Source: Arthrobacter sp. ZGTC131 (GTDB lineage: Bacteria; Actinomycetota; Actinomycetes; Actinomycetales; Micrococcaceae). Taken from it: a stretch of 64,000 nt of DNA. The translations under genes and the position numbers were made by a program. The notes under the pieces were generated by a model. The model was not told the origin of the DNA. It did no database searches and worked only from the letters and a program-made list of their open reading frames with translations. The stretch lies in contig NZ_PJIK01000017.1 of the NCBI RefSeq assembly GCF_002929275.1, positions 39,295-103,294 on the forward strand, given 5' to 3'. Positions within the stretch are counted from its first letter, which is position 1, and every line of letters begins with the position of its first letter. This document shows positions 33,985 through 44,476 of this stretch, piece after piece.

Positions 33985-36306
33985 ATGGCGATTCGTAGGA
34001 ACCCCTTATTCGACACGGCCACCACCCTCGGAAAGATTTTAGGCTTCCTTGGCGTGAGCGCTATTTGCGGTGTCTTGGTGGCCGGCCTTCTGGTTCCGGC
34101 CGCCGCTGTTTCCGGCAGCACTGCCAGTGGCTCGATCGAATTCTTCGACACCCTCCCGGCGGAGCTGCAGGTGGACCCGCCCAGCCAGTCCACCAAGATC
34201 CTGGCAGCGGACGGGAGCGTCATCGCCAACCTTTACGCGGAGAACCGCACCCGCGTACCGCTGGACCAGATCTCCCCGTACATGAAGGACGCGGTGATCG
34301 CCATTGAGGACACCCGTTTCTACGACCACGGCGGCGTCGACACCACAGGCATCCTTCGCGCCCTGGTCAGCACCGCGCGCGGCAACAAGCAGGGCGCGTC
34401 CACTATCACGCAGCAGTACGTCAACAACGTCCTGAACGCCTCCCTCGAGGCTGAGGGCCGCGGCGAGGACATCAAGCTCAACGGTGTCAACAAGGGCGTC
34501 GGTGACAAACTGCGCGAGATGAAGCTCGCCATCGCGCTGGAGAAGAAGTTCACGAAGGAACAGATTCTCGAGGGTTACCTCAACATCGTGTTCTTCAACC
34601 GCGACGCTTACGGCATCGAAGCTGCCTCGAAGTTCTTCTTCAGCACCTCAGCGAAGGACCTCACCCTTCCCCAGGCCGCTCTGCTGGCCGGCCTGGTCAA
34701 CAGCCCTTCGGCCTTTGACCCCATCACCAATCCGGAGAACGCCAAGGCCCGCAGGGACCTGGTGCTGAACTCGATGCTCGGCCAGGGCAAGATCACCAAG
34801 GCCGAGCACACAGCCGCTATCGCCACCCCGGTCGCACCCAAGGTCACGCCGGCGCGCCAGGGCTGCGCGTACTCGCCTACGGCGCCCTATTTTTGCGATT
34901 ACGTCCTGCACCTGCTGCTCAACAACCCTGCCTACGGCGCGGATGCCACCGAGCGTGAAAAGAAGATTTTCCGCGGCGGCCTGACCATCAAGACCACCCT
35001 GGACCCCAAGGCACAGAAGGTCGCCCAGGACCAGGTGAATGCCTCCGCGGGCGCCAACCCGGACAAGTGGGGCGCGGCGCTCGTTTCAGTCGAACCGGAA
35101 ACCGGCAAGATCACCAATATGGCCCAGAACACCACGTGGTTCGCGGGCAAGGGCAAGTTCGACTCGCAGATCAACTTCAACGTGGATCAGTATGACGATC
35201 AGGGCAACGACCTGAATGGCCTCGGCGGCGCGCAGCCTGGCTCCACAATGAAGCCGTTCACCTTCGCCGAATGGCTCGAAGAGGGCAAGCCGATGAACAG
35301 CATCGTCGATGCATCACAGCGCCGGTATCCGCAGGACTTCCCGTGGCGGAACACGTGCTCCACGCCGACGGTCGGCTGGTATGACAGCAGCAACGGTGAC
35401 TCCACCGACCTCCAGAACGCCGAAGAGGGCTACTACCGGCCCATGACAGTGCTGGACGGCCTGAAGAACTCCATCAACACGGCTACCTTCGCCGCAGCCG
35501 CCCAGCTTGACCTGTGCGGCATCCAGAAGATCGTGGATGCCGTGGGGCTGCACGAAGGCCTTCCGACGCGGGACAAGGAAACCAACGCCGTGGTGGATCC
35601 GAATCCGAAGATCACCATGACCACCATTGGCAACCTGCTGGGTTCACGGCAGACGGCCCCGCTGACCATGGCCAGCGCCTTCGCCACGTTCGCGAATGAC
35701 GGCAAGTACTGCGCGCCCATCGCCATCACCTCGGTGACGGACCAGACCGGAGCGCAGCTGCCTGCCCAGTCGAGCGCCTGCCGGGATGCCGTCAAGCCCG
35801 ACGTGGCCCGCGGAGTGAACTATGCGCTTCAGCAGGTCCTGAACGAGGGCTCCGGTTCACTTATTGAGCCGCGGATTTCCACCCGCACCACCTTCCCGAT
35901 TGCGGCCAAGACCGGAACGTCCAACAACAACGGTTCTACCTGGGTGGTCGGCCACACCATGGGCCTCGCGACGGCGGCCTGGTTCGGTGATGCGCTTGGC
36001 TCCCAGAAGCGGGCGGGCCAGAACGTGACTGTGAACGGCAAGTTCTACACCGGCATTGACGGCTACATGATCGCCGGGCCGATGTTCTCCCAGTTCATGT
36101 CCCAGATTGCTCCCGCCTATGGCACGGAGCCCTTCCCCGAACCGCCGTCCAACCTGCTGTACGGCACGCCCCAGTTCGAGCCTTCGGTCCCCGCTCCGAA
36201 TAACCCGCAGCAGCCGGCTCCGAATAACCCGCAGCCAGCGCCGACCGCCACCACCGGCAACGGAAACGGCAACGGCAACGGCAACGGCAACAAGGGGAAT
36301 GACTGA
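33985..36306 (+). CDS. Bifunctional penicillin-binding protein (class A)
   Basis: 773 residues. One N-terminal membrane helix, then a GT51 transglycosylase domain (EDTRFYDHGGVD with the catalytic Glu, and GASTITQQYVNN), then a transpeptidase with the serine at residue 420 (PGSTMKPF), SIN and KTGTS motifs. It polymerises and cross-links peptidoglycan outside the membrane. There is no PASTA domain. The C-terminus is a Pro/Asn-rich tail ending in five or more Asn-Gly repeats. GGAG lies seven bases before the ATG. It precedes a metallophosphoesterase gene by two bases, as ponA2 precedes Rv3683. Confidence 0.95.
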   Translation: MAIRRNPLFDTATTLGKILGFLGVSAICGVLVAGLLVPAAAVSGSTASGSIEFFDTLPAELQVDPPSQSTKILAADGSVIANLYAENRTRVPLDQISPYMKDAVIAIEDTRFYDHGGVDTTGILRALVSTARGNKQGASTITQQYVNNVLNASLEAEGRGEDIKLNGVNKGVGDKLREMKLAIALEKKFTKEQILEGYLNIVFFNRDAYGIEAASKFFFSTSAKDLTLPQAALLAGLVNSPSAFDPITNPENAKARRDLVLNSMLGQGKITKAEHTAAIATPVAPKVTPARQGCAYSPTAPYFCDYVLHLLLNNPAYGADATEREKKIFRGGLTIKTTLDPKAQKVAQDQVNASAGANPDKWGAALVSVEPETGKITNMAQNTTWFAGKGKFDSQINFNVDQYDDQGNDLNGLGGAQPGSTMKPFTFAEWLEEGKPMNSIVDASQRRYPQDFPWRNTCSTPTVGWYDSSNGDSTDLQNAEEGYYRPMTVLDGLKNSINTATFAAAAQLDLCGIQKIVDAVGLHEGLPTRDKETNAVVDPNPKITMTTIGNLLGSRQTAPLTMASAFATFANDGKYCAPIAITSVTDQTGAQLPAQSSACRDAVKPDVARGVNYALQQVLNEGSGSLIEPRISTRTTFPIAAKTGTSNNNGSTWVVGHTMGLATAAWFGDALGSQKRAGQNVTVNGKFYTGIDGYMIAGPMFSQFMSQIAPAYGTEPFPEPPSNLLYGTPQFEPSVPAPNNPQQPAPNNPQPAPTATTGNGNGNGNGNGNKGND

Positions 36307-36308
36307 GC

Positions 36309-37256
36309 GTGGTCGACACATCGCAGCTGGCTAGCCGCGTCCGTAGCATCGGGCGCGGCTTTGCCGTAACCGCCGGAGCAGGAGCAGTAGCAGCACTCGC
36401 GGCCACAGGGTACGGGCTCTGGGAGAAGAACCAGTTTGTGCTGCGGGAAGAATCCCTTCCCATCCTGCCGCCGGGCCGGGCCCCGTTCCGGATCCTCCAC
36501 TTGAGCGACATCCACTTTGTTCCGGGGCAGAACGCGAAAGCGGAATGGCTCCGGTCGCTGGCCGGGCTAAAGCCTGATCTCGTGGTGAACACCGGCGACA
36601 ACCTTAGCCACCCCAAGGCAGTGGATCCGCTGCTCACCGCGCTGACGCCGCTCATGGAATTCCCGGGCGTCTTCGTACCGGGCTCCAACGACTACTACGC
36701 TCCCCGGCTCAAGAACCCGGCGTCCTACCTGCTGGGCCCGTCCAAGGCCAAGCTGGACGAGCAGGAACTTGATTGGCCGCGCCTCCGGTCAGGCTTCGGC
36801 ATGGGCGGCTGGGTGGAACTGACCAACCGGCACCAGTCGATTGTGCTGAGAGGCATGCGGTTCGATTTCTCCGGCGTGGATGATCCCCACCTCAAGCGCG
36901 AACGGTATGCGGGCTGGCCTAGGGGCACTCGGGGCCAGGACGCCACCGAGCACCTGCGTGTGGCCGTCATCCATGCCCCCTACCAGCGCGTGCTGGACCA
37001 CTTCACCGAGGACGGCGCGGACCTGCTGTTCGCCGGCCACACGCACGGCGGCCAGCTCTGCATCCCCGGTTACGGCGCCATCATCGCCAACTGCGACATT
37101 CCCACCTGGCGCGCCAAGGGCCTCCACGACTGGCACAGCAACGGACATACGACGCCGGTGAACGTTTCGGGCGGCATCGGCACCTCGCGCTTCGCCCCCA
37201 TCCGCATCGCCTGCAAGCCGGAGGCCGTACTGCTGACACTCACTCCCCGCTCCTGA
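36309..37256 (+). CDS. Membrane-anchored metallophosphoesterase
   Basis: 315 residues starting with GTG two bases after the PBP stop. A short hydrophobic N-terminal segment (AVTAGAGAVAALAATGYGLW) is followed by the calcineurin-like motifs LSDIHF, NTGDN, GSNDYY, HAPYQR and GHTHGGQLC. The usual GNHD is GSND here, so one metal-site His is replaced by Asn. The family includes YkuE/YaeI-like phospholipid pyrophosphate hydrolases. Coupling to the PBP gene suggests a role in cell-envelope lipid metabolism, which is inference. Confidence 0.88.
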   Translation: MVDTSQLASRVRSIGRGFAVTAGAGAVAALAATGYGLWEKNQFVLREESLPILPPGRAPFRILHLSDIHFVPGQNAKAEWLRSLAGLKPDLVVNTGDNLSHPKAVDPLLTALTPLMEFPGVFVPGSNDYYAPRLKNPASYLLGPSKAKLDEQELDWPRLRSGFGMGGWVELTNRHQSIVLRGMRFDFSGVDDPHLKRERYAGWPRGTRGQDATEHLRVAVIHAPYQRVLDHFTEDGADLLFAGHTHGGQLCIPGYGAIIANCDIPTWRAKGLHDWHSNGHTTPVNVSGGIGTSRFAPIRIACKPEAVLLTLTPRS

Positions 37257-37339
37257 CTTCCGCCACCAGTGTGAACCGCGTTACCGATGGCATAGGGTAG
37301 TTGCTACGGGAAACTACATTCGCGAGTTGAGAAGCGGGC

Positions 37340-39220
37340 ATGGCCAAGCAGAGTTCATTTTTCAGATCCGTCAGCCGACTGTACCCCCACGTTAAGCCAA
37401 TCCTCCCCCGGCTGGTGATGGGGCTGCTATGCGCGCTCCTCGCCAGCGTCGTGGCACTCACCATTCCCCAGGTGCTGCGGGGCCTCATCAACGATTCCCT
37501 CAGGCCGGGCGCCACCGCGGCCGCCGTATGGTCCTCCGCCGGGCTCATCCTGGCCCTGGGCGTTGCCGAAGCCGCGCTGGTTGCGCTGCGCCGCACGTTC
37601 GTCATTAACCCGGCCACCACGGTGGAGACCAGGATGCGGGTCTCGCTGTACGGCCACCTGCAGGACCTCACCGTCTCCTTCCACGACCGGTGGGGGTCGG
37701 GACAGCTGCTCTCCCGCGCCATGACGGACCTGAACTTCCTCCGGCGCTGGATGGCGTTCGGCGCCATCATGCTGGTGGTGACCACGCTGACGGTGGTGAT
37801 CGGCGTCGTCGTGATGTTCACCATGAGCTGGCAGCTGGCCCTCATTTTCCTCGCCGCGGCAGCACCCATCATGGTCTACGGCTTCCGCTTCAGGACACGC
37901 TTCAGCAAGGTGGCGCGGCGCAGCCAGGACCAGGCCGGGGACCTCGCCACGACGGTGGAGGAATCCGTCCATGGCATCCGCGTGCTGAAGGCCTTCGGCC
38001 GGAGCCGCGAAGCGCTGGAGACCTTCAACGGCCAGGCCGAGGAACTCCGCCAGACCGAGATCGCCAAGGCCAAACACCAGGCCACCTTCAGCATGGTGGT
38101 CACGCTCTTGCCGGAACTCGCACTGGGCGCCGGCCTGGTAGCGGGCGTCATGCTGGTGGCCGACGGGCAGCTCAGCATCGGGGCGCTCGTAGCATTCTTC
38201 GCCACAGCTGCCGTCATTGCGGCCCCCGTGGAATTCTCCGGCATGCTGCTGGCCATGGCGCTGACCGCCAAGAGCGCCCTGGACCGCCACTTCGAGGTCA
38301 TGGATTCGGAGAACACCATCATCAGCCCTGCGGCACCGCGGCGGCCTGCCCAGCTGAAGGGTGCCCTGAGCTTCAACGACGTCACATTCGCCTATGACGA
38401 TGCCCCGGACACGCCGATCCTCAAGGACATCCGGCTGGACATCCGGCCCGGCGAGACCATGGCGCTCGTGGGCATCACCGGAAGCGGAAAGAGCGCACTC
38501 CTCCAGCTCGTTCCCCGGCTCTACGATGTCACGGCGGGTTCCATCACCATCGACGGCGTGGACTTGCGCGACTTCAGTGTGGAGGACCTGCGCAGCGTGG
38601 TGGGCGTGGCGTTCGAGGACACCACGCTTTTCTCCAGCTCCGTCCGGGACAACGTGCTCCTCGGCGCCCGGACAGCGGAGGCCCCTACCGCGGGTGCCCG
38701 GACAGCGGAGGCACGGGCAGGCGCCGCCGGCGAGGACCCCGGTGACGGCCTCGAACAGGTCCTGGAGGAAGCGCTGGACACCGCCCAGGCCCACTTCGCT
38801 TACTCCCTGCCCGCCGGCCTGGACACGCTCCTCGGCGACGAGGGGCTCAGCCTGTCCGGCGGCCAGCGGCAGCGGATCGCCCTTGCCCGCGCCATCGCCG
38901 CCCGGCCCACGGTGCTGGTCCTGGACGATCCACTGTCCGCCCTCGACGTCAACACCGAAGAGCTCGTGGAACACCGCCTGCGGGAGGTACTCGCGGGCAC
39001 CACCACGCTGATCGTCGCGCACCGGCCGTCCACCGTGGCGCTGGCGGACCGGGTGGCGCTGCTCGAAGAGGGCCGCATCGCCGCTGTCGGAACGCATGCG
39101 GAGCTGCTCGCCGGCAACGCCCACTACCGGTACGTCATCGCCAGCCTGGAGACGGAGCCGCGTGACCTGGACTCCGAACTGTCGGCCCTCGAAGACGAAG
39201 CAGAGGAACCCATCCGATGA
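37340..39220 (+). CDS. ABC exporter, degenerate-site half (ATPase + permease)
   Basis: 626 residues: six membrane helices, then an ATP-binding domain. Walker A is GITGSGKSA, the signature is canonical LSGGQRQR, and Walker B ends LVLDDP, with Asp in place of the catalytic Glu. This is the pattern of the non-catalytic subunit in heterodimeric exporters such as TM287/288 or BmrCD. A 30-bp tandem duplication ([18 protein letters not shown], 38666-38712) adds an Ala-rich insert before the signature. Its stop overlaps the start of the partner gene. Confidence 0.92.
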   Translation: MAKQSSFFRSVSRLYPHVKPILPRLVMGLLCALLASVVALTIPQVLRGLINDSLRPGATAAAVWSSAGLILALGVAEAALVALRRTFVINPATTVETRMRVSLYGHLQDLTVSFHDRWGSGQLLSRAMTDLNFLRRWMAFGAIMLVVTTLTVVIGVVVMFTMSWQLALIFLAAAAPIMVYGFRFRTRFSKVARRSQDQAGDLATTVEESVHGIRVLKAFGRSREALETFNGQAEELRQTEIAKAKHQATFSMVVTLLPELALGAGLVAGVMLVADGQLSIGALVAFFATAAVIAAPVEFSGMLLAMALTAKSALDRHFEVMDSENTIISPAAPRRPAQLKGALSFNDVTFAYDDAPDTPILKDIRLDIRPGETMALVGITGSGKSALLQLVPRLYDVTAGSITIDGVDLRDFSVEDLRSVVGVAFEDTTLFSSSVRDNVLLGARTAEAPTAGARTAEARAGAAGEDPGDGLEQVLEEALDTAQAHFAYSLPAGLDTLLGDEGLSLSGGQRQRIALARAIAARPTVLVLDDPLSALDVNTEELVEHRLREVLAGTTTLIVAHRPSTVALADRVALLEEGRIAAVGTHAELLAGNAHYRYVIASLETEPRDLDSELSALEDEAEEPIR

Positions 39221-41091
39221 GCAGCGCAGCATTCGGCACCGCCAACGAGGACAACGCCCACCTGAGCAAGAGCGACAGCAAGGCAGTTCGACGGCGGTCG
39301 CTCGCCTTGCTGGGGTCGCTGATCCGTCCCGTCCGGCTGCGGTTCTGGCTGACCATCGCCACGGTGGTCCTGTCGCAGGCGGCCCGCGTTGCCGGGCCTG
39401 CCCTGATTGCTTTCGGCATCGACCACGCGCTGCCGGCCCTGCGCACCGGCGACAACCTCCCGCTGGTGATCACCGGCGTCGCGTATTTCGTGGCGGCAGT
39501 GGCCGCATCCGTGCTGACGGCGCTGTATGTCACGTCGACGGCCAAGCTCAGCCAGGCGATGCTGCTGGACCTGCGGCTTCGGGTATTCCGCCACACCCAG
39601 CGGCTCAGCCTCGAATTCCACGAGAAGTACACCTCGGGCCGGATCATCGCACGGCAGACCTCTGACCTCGAGGCCCTCCGGGAACTGCTGGACTCCGGCA
39701 TCAGCTCCCTGGCATCCGGGATGATCTTCATGGTGTTCACGGCGGTAACGGTCTTTGCCCTCGACTGGCGAAGCGGGCTGATTGTGCTCGCCGCCGGAGT
39801 GCCCATGTTTTTCCTTTCCCGTTGGTACCAGAAACACTCACAGATAGCATTCCGGGAATCCCGGGTGGTCTCTGCCCGGCTGATCGTCCACTTTGTGGAA
39901 ACGATGACCGGCATCCGTGCCGTCAAGGCCTTCCGCAAGGAGCGCGAGAACGCCGCACGCTACGGGGAACTGGCCGACGAATACCGCAAGGTGACGGTCC
40001 GGTCCATCAACCTGAACGGCGTGTTCCAGCCCGGACTTGTCCTGATTGGCAACGTCTGTGTCGCCGCGGTTCTGCTGTTCGGCGGGTTCCGGGTGCTCAC
40101 CGGTGACTTGGCCATTGGCGTGCTGTTGGCACTGATGCTGTCCACGAAGCGCTTCTTCCAGCCCGTGGACCAGATGGCTATGTTCTACAACTCCTTCCAA
40201 AGCGCCCAGGCCGCCCTCGAAAAGGTGTCCGGGCTGCTCGAGGAGGTTCCCACCGTCCGCCCGCCGCGGAACGCCGTCGAACTCCGCGACGCCCGCGGGA
40301 CGGTCGAGTTCAAGGGCGTCGAATTCCGCTACGGCAGCGGACCGCTCATCATCCCGGCGCTGAACCTCACCATTCCGGCAGGCCAGACGGTGGCGCTGGT
40401 GGGCCAGACAGGCGCCGGGAAATCGACGCTCGCCAAACTGATCGCCCGCTTCTACGACGCCACGTCCGGCTCCGTGACGCTGGACGGCGTGGACCTGCGC
40501 CAGCTCGCCACGGCAGACCTGCGCCGGAACATCGTGATGGTCACGCAGGAGGCGTTCCTGTTCAGCGGCTCGGTGGCAGACAACATCGCCTTGGGCCGGC
40601 CGGAGGCATCACGTGACGAGATCGAGGCTGCCGCCCGGGCAGTAGGCGCGCACGAGTTCATCAGCGAACTCCCCGATGGCTACGACACGGACGTCAACAA
40701 ACGCGGCGGCCGCGTATCCTCCGGCCAGCGCCAGCTGATCAGCTTCGCCCGGGCCGTCCTGGCGCGGCCTGCGGTCCTGATCCTAGACGAGGCGACGTCC
40801 TCGCTGGACATCCCTTCGGAGCGCCTTGTCCAGAGCGGCCTGGCCCGGCTGCTGCGGGGAACGGACGACGGCGGCCCTGCCGGCTCCGGCTCCGGCTCCG
40901 GTTCCGGTTCCGGCTCCGGGCGACGCACCGCCCTGATCATCGCGCACAGGCTGTCCACGGTGGAGACGGCAGACCGGGTGCTGGTCATCCACGACGGGCG
41001 GGTCGTGGAGGACGGAACCCCGGCGGAGCTCATTGGCGGCGGCGGGCGCTTCGCCCGTCTCCACGGGGCCTGGAAGGACTCGCTGGTCTGA
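39217..41091 (+). CDS. ABC exporter, catalytic half (ATPase + permease)
   Basis: 624 residues: six membrane helices, then an ATP-binding domain with Walker [10 protein letters not shown] and catalytic Walker [12 protein letters not shown]. Its signature is changed (RVSSGQRQ instead of LSGGQ). It complements the preceding subunit to give one intact and one degenerate ATP site. A Gly-Ser run ([14 protein letters not shown] about 40881-40920) follows the D-loop. The pair probably exports a lipid or drug; the substrate is unknown. Confidence 0.92.
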   Translation: MSSAAFGTANEDNAHLSKSDSKAVRRRSLALLGSLIRPVRLRFWLTIATVVLSQAARVAGPALIAFGIDHALPALRTGDNLPLVITGVAYFVAAVAASVLTALYVTSTAKLSQAMLLDLRLRVFRHTQRLSLEFHEKYTSGRIIARQTSDLEALRELLDSGISSLASGMIFMVFTAVTVFALDWRSGLIVLAAGVPMFFLSRWYQKHSQIAFRESRVVSARLIVHFVETMTGIRAVKAFRKERENAARYGELADEYRKVTVRSINLNGVFQPGLVLIGNVCVAAVLLFGGFRVLTGDLAIGVLLALMLSTKRFFQPVDQMAMFYNSFQSAQAALEKVSGLLEEVPTVRPPRNAVELRDARGTVEFKGVEFRYGSGPLIIPALNLTIPAGQTVALVGQTGAGKSTLAKLIARFYDATSGSVTLDGVDLRQLATADLRRNIVMVTQEAFLFSGSVADNIALGRPEASRDEIEAAARAVGAHEFISELPDGYDTDVNKRGGRVSSGQRQLISFARAVLARPAVLILDEATSSLDIPSERLVQSGLARLLRGTDDGGPAGSGSGSGSGSGSGRRTALIIAHRLSTVETADRVLVIHDGRVVEDGTPAELIGGGGRFARLHGAWKDSLV

Positions 41092-41474
41092 GCCCTAGCC
41101 AAAACCTGGTCCGAGCACCGCCTCTTGAGTTCGATGAACGACGTAGCCCGTTGACCGCACCAAGGCGGCTTGGAAGTCACTCCTAGGGGCCGAGACTGCA
41201 GACAGCGGATATTACGCCAACCTACGCTTGGGGCTGGATGGCACCATGGCCAGATACTCCATCAGAAGACGGGCCGGCCGAGCGGCGGACCACCCGCCTG
41301 ACGCTGGAGCAGACACTGCGCCAAACCCTCCACAGCCGCTTCCGGACCTGCGAGGGGTGGAGGGAAACTTTCCAGTGCATCCGGGCCTGTCCAGCCGTCC
41401 ACGCTGACCTTTAGACTGAAGCTGTCGCCCCGGACCCCGGCTACTCATTCTTTGTTATGTCGAGGAGCAGCCAA
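41092..41474. other. 383-bp intergenic stretch with no recognised gene
   Basis: Between the ABC exporter and the next small gene. A short minus-strand frame (41212-41448) has an Arg/Pro/Ser-rich composition typical of a chance frame in GC-rich DNA and no ribosome-binding site, so it is not called. No clear hairpin or repeat was seen. Confidence 0.5.
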
Positions 41475-41918
41475 ATGTTTGGAAAACCAGAGCCCAAGAG
41501 CCCGCATCCGTTTCTTTTGCCTGGGCGGGGGCGTGGGCGGTGGCCAGACCCGGCGGTGCGGTCTGCGGCCGATTGGTTACGGCACCTAACCGAATCAGGC
41601 GTATGCGATCCCGGAGAGCGTCGGCCGCCGATGTCCGCGGTGTCGATGCACAAAATGACCACCAATGCACACTTTGACCGGTTTCTTACCGAAGCCATCG
41701 CTGCCGACCAGGAGGCAGGACCAGGGCTGGGGCCGGATGCACTGTACGGCCTGTACACCAGCTGGTGCCTGATCACCCACTCCCCTACGGCCCCTCCCAA
41801 GGTGCTATTTAGGGCGCTCAAGGACCTGCACGGCATCAGTCCCACGAGCAACGCCCTGGCCATGACCGGTCCTGCCGCGACCGACTACATCCTGGCCAGC
41901 GCGCCGAACGTCATCTGA
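41475..41918 (+). CDS. Small protein with LYGLYTSWC domain, function unknown
   Basis: 147 residues from ATG 41475, chosen because GAGGAG lies eight bases upstream. Residues 1-60 are polar and basic. The C-terminal 85 residues look folded (HFDRFLTEAIAADQEAGPGL, DALYGLYTSWCLI, MTGPAATDYILASAP). The tyrosine-rich LYxxYxxWC pattern recalls the small winged-helix domain at the end of phage and plasmid primases, so DNA binding is possible but unproved. It stands alone between long non-coding gaps. Confidence 0.6.
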   Translation: MFGKPEPKSPHPFLLPGRGRGRWPDPAVRSAADWLRHLTESGVCDPGERRPPMSAVSMHKMTTNAHFDRFLTEAIAADQEAGPGLGPDALYGLYTSWCLITHSPTAPPKVLFRALKDLHGISPTSNALAMTGPAATDYILASAPNVI

Positions 41919-42090
41919 ATTTCGTGGCTCCAGGAGCCTTGTTGGGAGCCCATGAAAGGGCTTCTCGGATGATTTGGCGGGCGGGCCGGTGCCAGGCGCG
42001 GTTTTGATGAACGGCCCGGGCTGCGAGGTGGTTTCAGGCCCCTTGCAGGCAGGACGGGCGGCTGGTCGTTGGGCTACGGGAAGGCGCCTC

Positions 42091-42657
42091 CTAGGACCTG
42101 CGCCGGCCTAGGGCCCTAGCGATGGCGTACACGCCCGCGCCAGTGAGGATCCAGGGTCCCGCGACTATGGCTGGGTCAATCCACTGGTGGGCGAGATCGG
42201 CGCGTTTCCTGCCGAATCTCGAACGGACGCCATGCCCGGAGAACTCACTGAGTATCCCGGTTTCGGTGACAGGATTGTCCGGATGCAGCGAGATGAAAGA
42301 CCCGAGGTGACCTTCCCACGCATTCACGCGGTCCGCGGCGAGCAGGATCAGCCAGTGAGCCGCCCTCCCCTCGCTGTACCGGTAGGCGAACTTCCGCATC
42401 ATTCCGGAGAGGCCCGCGGGCGGAGTGGACGTACCGAAGACGGGGGTCAGGAACTTGTGCTCGACGGACCGTTCCCGTGGCCACTCCTCTTCCTGCCGCT
42501 CGGGGAACTCCCAGTGGGCGCCGGTGACGAGGTCGGTGCGTTCCCGCGGCACGGAGGGCCGGTCCTTCGGGTCCAGGTCTGCGCCCCATCCCGGGATGCG
42601 CGCGCGCAGCTGCTCGCTGGTTTCCTTGGGCTTCGGTTTGTCTGCTGTGTAGGGCAT
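42091..42657 (-). CDS. Conserved hypothetical protein with C-terminal membrane helix
   Basis: 188 residues, not recognised. The N-terminal 70 residues are charged (PKPKETSEQLRARIPGWGAD). The middle contains MMRKFAYRYSEGRAAHWLIL. The last 30 residues form one hydrophobic helix (IVAGPWILTGAGVYAIARAL) followed by arginines. It lies 14 bp downstream of the alcohol dehydrogenase gene, probably in the same transcript, with a ribosome-binding site (revcomp of gctcctttc) before its start. Confidence 0.65.
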   Translation of the reverse strand: MPYTADKPKPKETSEQLRARIPGWGADLDPKDRPSVPRERTDLVTGAHWEFPERQEEEWPRERSVEHKFLTPVFGTSTPPAGLSGMMRKFAYRYSEGRAAHWLILLAADRVNAWEGHLGSFISLHPDNPVTETGILSEFSGHGVRSRFGRKRADLAHQWIDPAIVAGPWILTGAGVYAIARALGRRRS

Positions 42658-42671
42658 GGCGGCGGCTCCTT

Positions 42672-43823
42672 TCAGCTAGCGCTCGGGACGATGAGCGGCT
42701 TGATGATGTCATCGAGCTTGGCTGAGAACATGTGATACCCCTCGGCGATGTGTTCCAGCGGGATTCGGTGCGTGACGATGTCGCTGGGTTTGAGGTAGCC
42801 GTTTCGGACGTGCTCGAAGAGCCGCGGCCATTGGCGCTTGACCGGGCACTGGTTCATCCGTAGCGTCAGGCCCTTGTTCACGGCGTCGCCGAACTTGACG
42901 GCACTGAACATCGGACCGTAGGCCCCCATCACGGACACGGTTCCACCCTTGCGGACAGAGTCGATGGCCCAATTCAGCGCCACCGGCGACCCGCCCTGCA
43001 GCTTCAGCAGGGAGGACGTGACGTGCTGCGTGAGGTTGCCGTCCGCTTCTGCCCCTACGGCGTCGATCGCCACATCCGCGCCGAGGTAATCCGTGATTTT
43101 CTTCATGTGCACGACGATGTCGTCGTATTCCACGAAGTTGTACGTCTCAGCGTGGGCAAAGGTCCGGGCCTTTTCGAGGCGGTACTCGAGATGGTCTATG
43201 ACGATCACCCGCCCGGCGCCCATCAGCCAGGACGACTTGGCGGCGAACAGCCCTACCGGGCCCGCGCCGAAGACCACCACTGTGTCGCCTTCGCTGATGT
43301 CGCCGAGCTGGGCACCGAAGTATCCCGTGGCGACGGCGTCCGTGAGCAGTACCGCGTCCTCTTCCTCCATCCAGTCCGGAATGAGGGAAGGCCCCACGTC
43401 CGCGAAGGGGACGCGAACGTACTCCGACTGCCCGCCGTCGTAACCGCCGCAGGTGTGGGAGTAGCCGTAGATCCCGCCCACGGCTGTCGCGTTCGGGTTC
43501 ACGTTGTGGCAGTTGGAATACAGCCCCCGCGAGCAGAAATAGCACGAGCCGCAAAAGATGTTGAACGGGACCATTACCCGGTCTCCGGGCTTCAGGTTCT
43601 GCACCGAGCTTCCCACCTCATGGACCACGCCCACGAACTCGTGCCCGAACGTCATCCCGATGCGGGTATCGGGCATCATCCCGTGATAGAGATGCAGGTC
43701 CGAACCGCAGATTGCGGCCAGGGAAACACGCACAATCGCATCGTTGGGGTGTTCGAGCTTTGGAATGTCTTTTTCTTCCACTCGGACTTTGTACGGTCCG
43801 CGATACACCATTGCCTTCATCAT
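42672..43823 (-). CDS. Zinc-dependent alcohol dehydrogenase, formaldehyde dehydrogenase-like
   Basis: 383 residues. Catalytic zinc ligands in CGSDLHLYHG and FGHEFVG, structural zinc cysteines CGSCYFCSRGLYSNC, and a Rossmann motif (VVVFGAGPVGLFAA). Sequence layout, with the long IDSVRKGGTVSVMGAYGP segment, is that of the glutathione-independent formaldehyde dehydrogenase-like group of medium-chain dehydrogenases. It may oxidise small aldehydes or alcohols in the cytosol; the substrate is not determined by sequence. Two adjacent ATGs allow a start at 43823 or 43820. Confidence 0.9.
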   Translation of the reverse strand: MMKAMVYRGPYKVRVEEKDIPKLEHPNDAIVRVSLAAICGSDLHLYHGMMPDTRIGMTFGHEFVGVVHEVGSSVQNLKPGDRVMVPFNIFCGSCYFCSRGLYSNCHNVNPNATAVGGIYGYSHTCGGYDGGQSEYVRVPFADVGPSLIPDWMEEEDAVLLTDAVATGYFGAQLGDISEGDTVVVFGAGPVGLFAAKSSWLMGAGRVIVIDHLEYRLEKARTFAHAETYNFVEYDDIVVHMKKITDYLGADVAIDAVGAEADGNLTQHVTSSLLKLQGGSPVALNWAIDSVRKGGTVSVMGAYGPMFSAVKFGDAVNKGLTLRMNQCPVKRQWPRLFEHVRNGYLKPSDIVTHRIPLEHIAEGYHMFSAKLDDIIKPLIVPSAS

Positions 43824-43975
43824 TACCCCTCAGACGCTGGGCCGTTAGAGGGTCTTAGGCTTCCACCAGTCAGCGGCAGAGGTCAAGGACTTTTAGGCGT
43901 TGTGCTTTGGCCTGAGAGCACCCAGAATCCGTCGAGGCCCGCGCCCGGATCGAGTCCTTACCGAGTTCCGCCCCC

Positions 43976-44476
43976 TCATTCGAGTGAAGTCAGCCCACGC
44001 CTATGCAGCAGCCACCCGGCAACTATGAGCAACACGCTGACGACCAGGAACCCTAGATCCCAGGACAACGGGCCTCCCAGATCGTCCCGGACGTGGTGAA
44101 TCTGGAGTATCTGGTGGTTGATGAGGCCTTCCACGACGTTGAAGATTCCCCATCCTGCGAGAACAAGGCCGAAGTGGAAGCTCCAGTTCGGCGCAAGCCG
44201 CCCTTGCCGCCAAGCACGAATGGTTGCGATATAGGCCGCGAGAACCAGCAGCCACATCACCAGGTGGAAGAACCCATCCACGAGCGTGTTCATTTCCAGG
44301 CCGGCTACCGTGTTGGTTGGGTGCTCGCCAGTGGCGCTCACCATGTGGTGCCACTGCAGGATCTGGTGCAGGACGATTCCGTCAACAAAACCGCCCAGCC
44401 CCAGCCCGAAGAGGATCCCTCCTGCTTTCGACGGCGGCCAGCCGGCTGCCCTGCCCTGCTGCCCCTGAGTCGCCAT
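43976..44476 (-). CDS. DUF2243 membrane protein
   Basis: 166 residues with four predicted membrane helices. The conserved DUF2243 start GGILFGLGLGGFVDGIVLHQ and LQWHHMVS are present, as is NVVEGLINHQILQIHHV. The repeated GxxDGIxxHQxLxxHH pattern is rich in membrane His, which suggests metal or quinone binding, but no function is established. The upstream 130 bp to the tRNA gene carry no recognised feature besides the promoter. Confidence 0.88.
   Translation of the reverse strand: MATQGQQGRAAGWPPSKAGGILFGLGLGGFVDGIVLHQILQWHHMVSATGEHPTNTVAGLEMNTLVDGFFHLVMWLLVLAAYIATIRAWRQGRLAPNWSFHFGLVLAGWGIFNVVEGLINHQILQIHHVRDDLGGPLSWDLGFLVVSVLLIVAGWLLHRRGLTSLE

Noticed and set aside
40881-40920. Gly-Ser hexanucleotide run considered as CRISPR-like or satellite DNA
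   Set aside because: It is an in-frame linker inside the second ABC exporter gene; no spacer-repeat structure.
41212-41448. 78-codon minus-strand frame in the gap after the ABC exporter
   Set aside because: Low-complexity Arg/Pro/Ser content and no ribosome-binding site.
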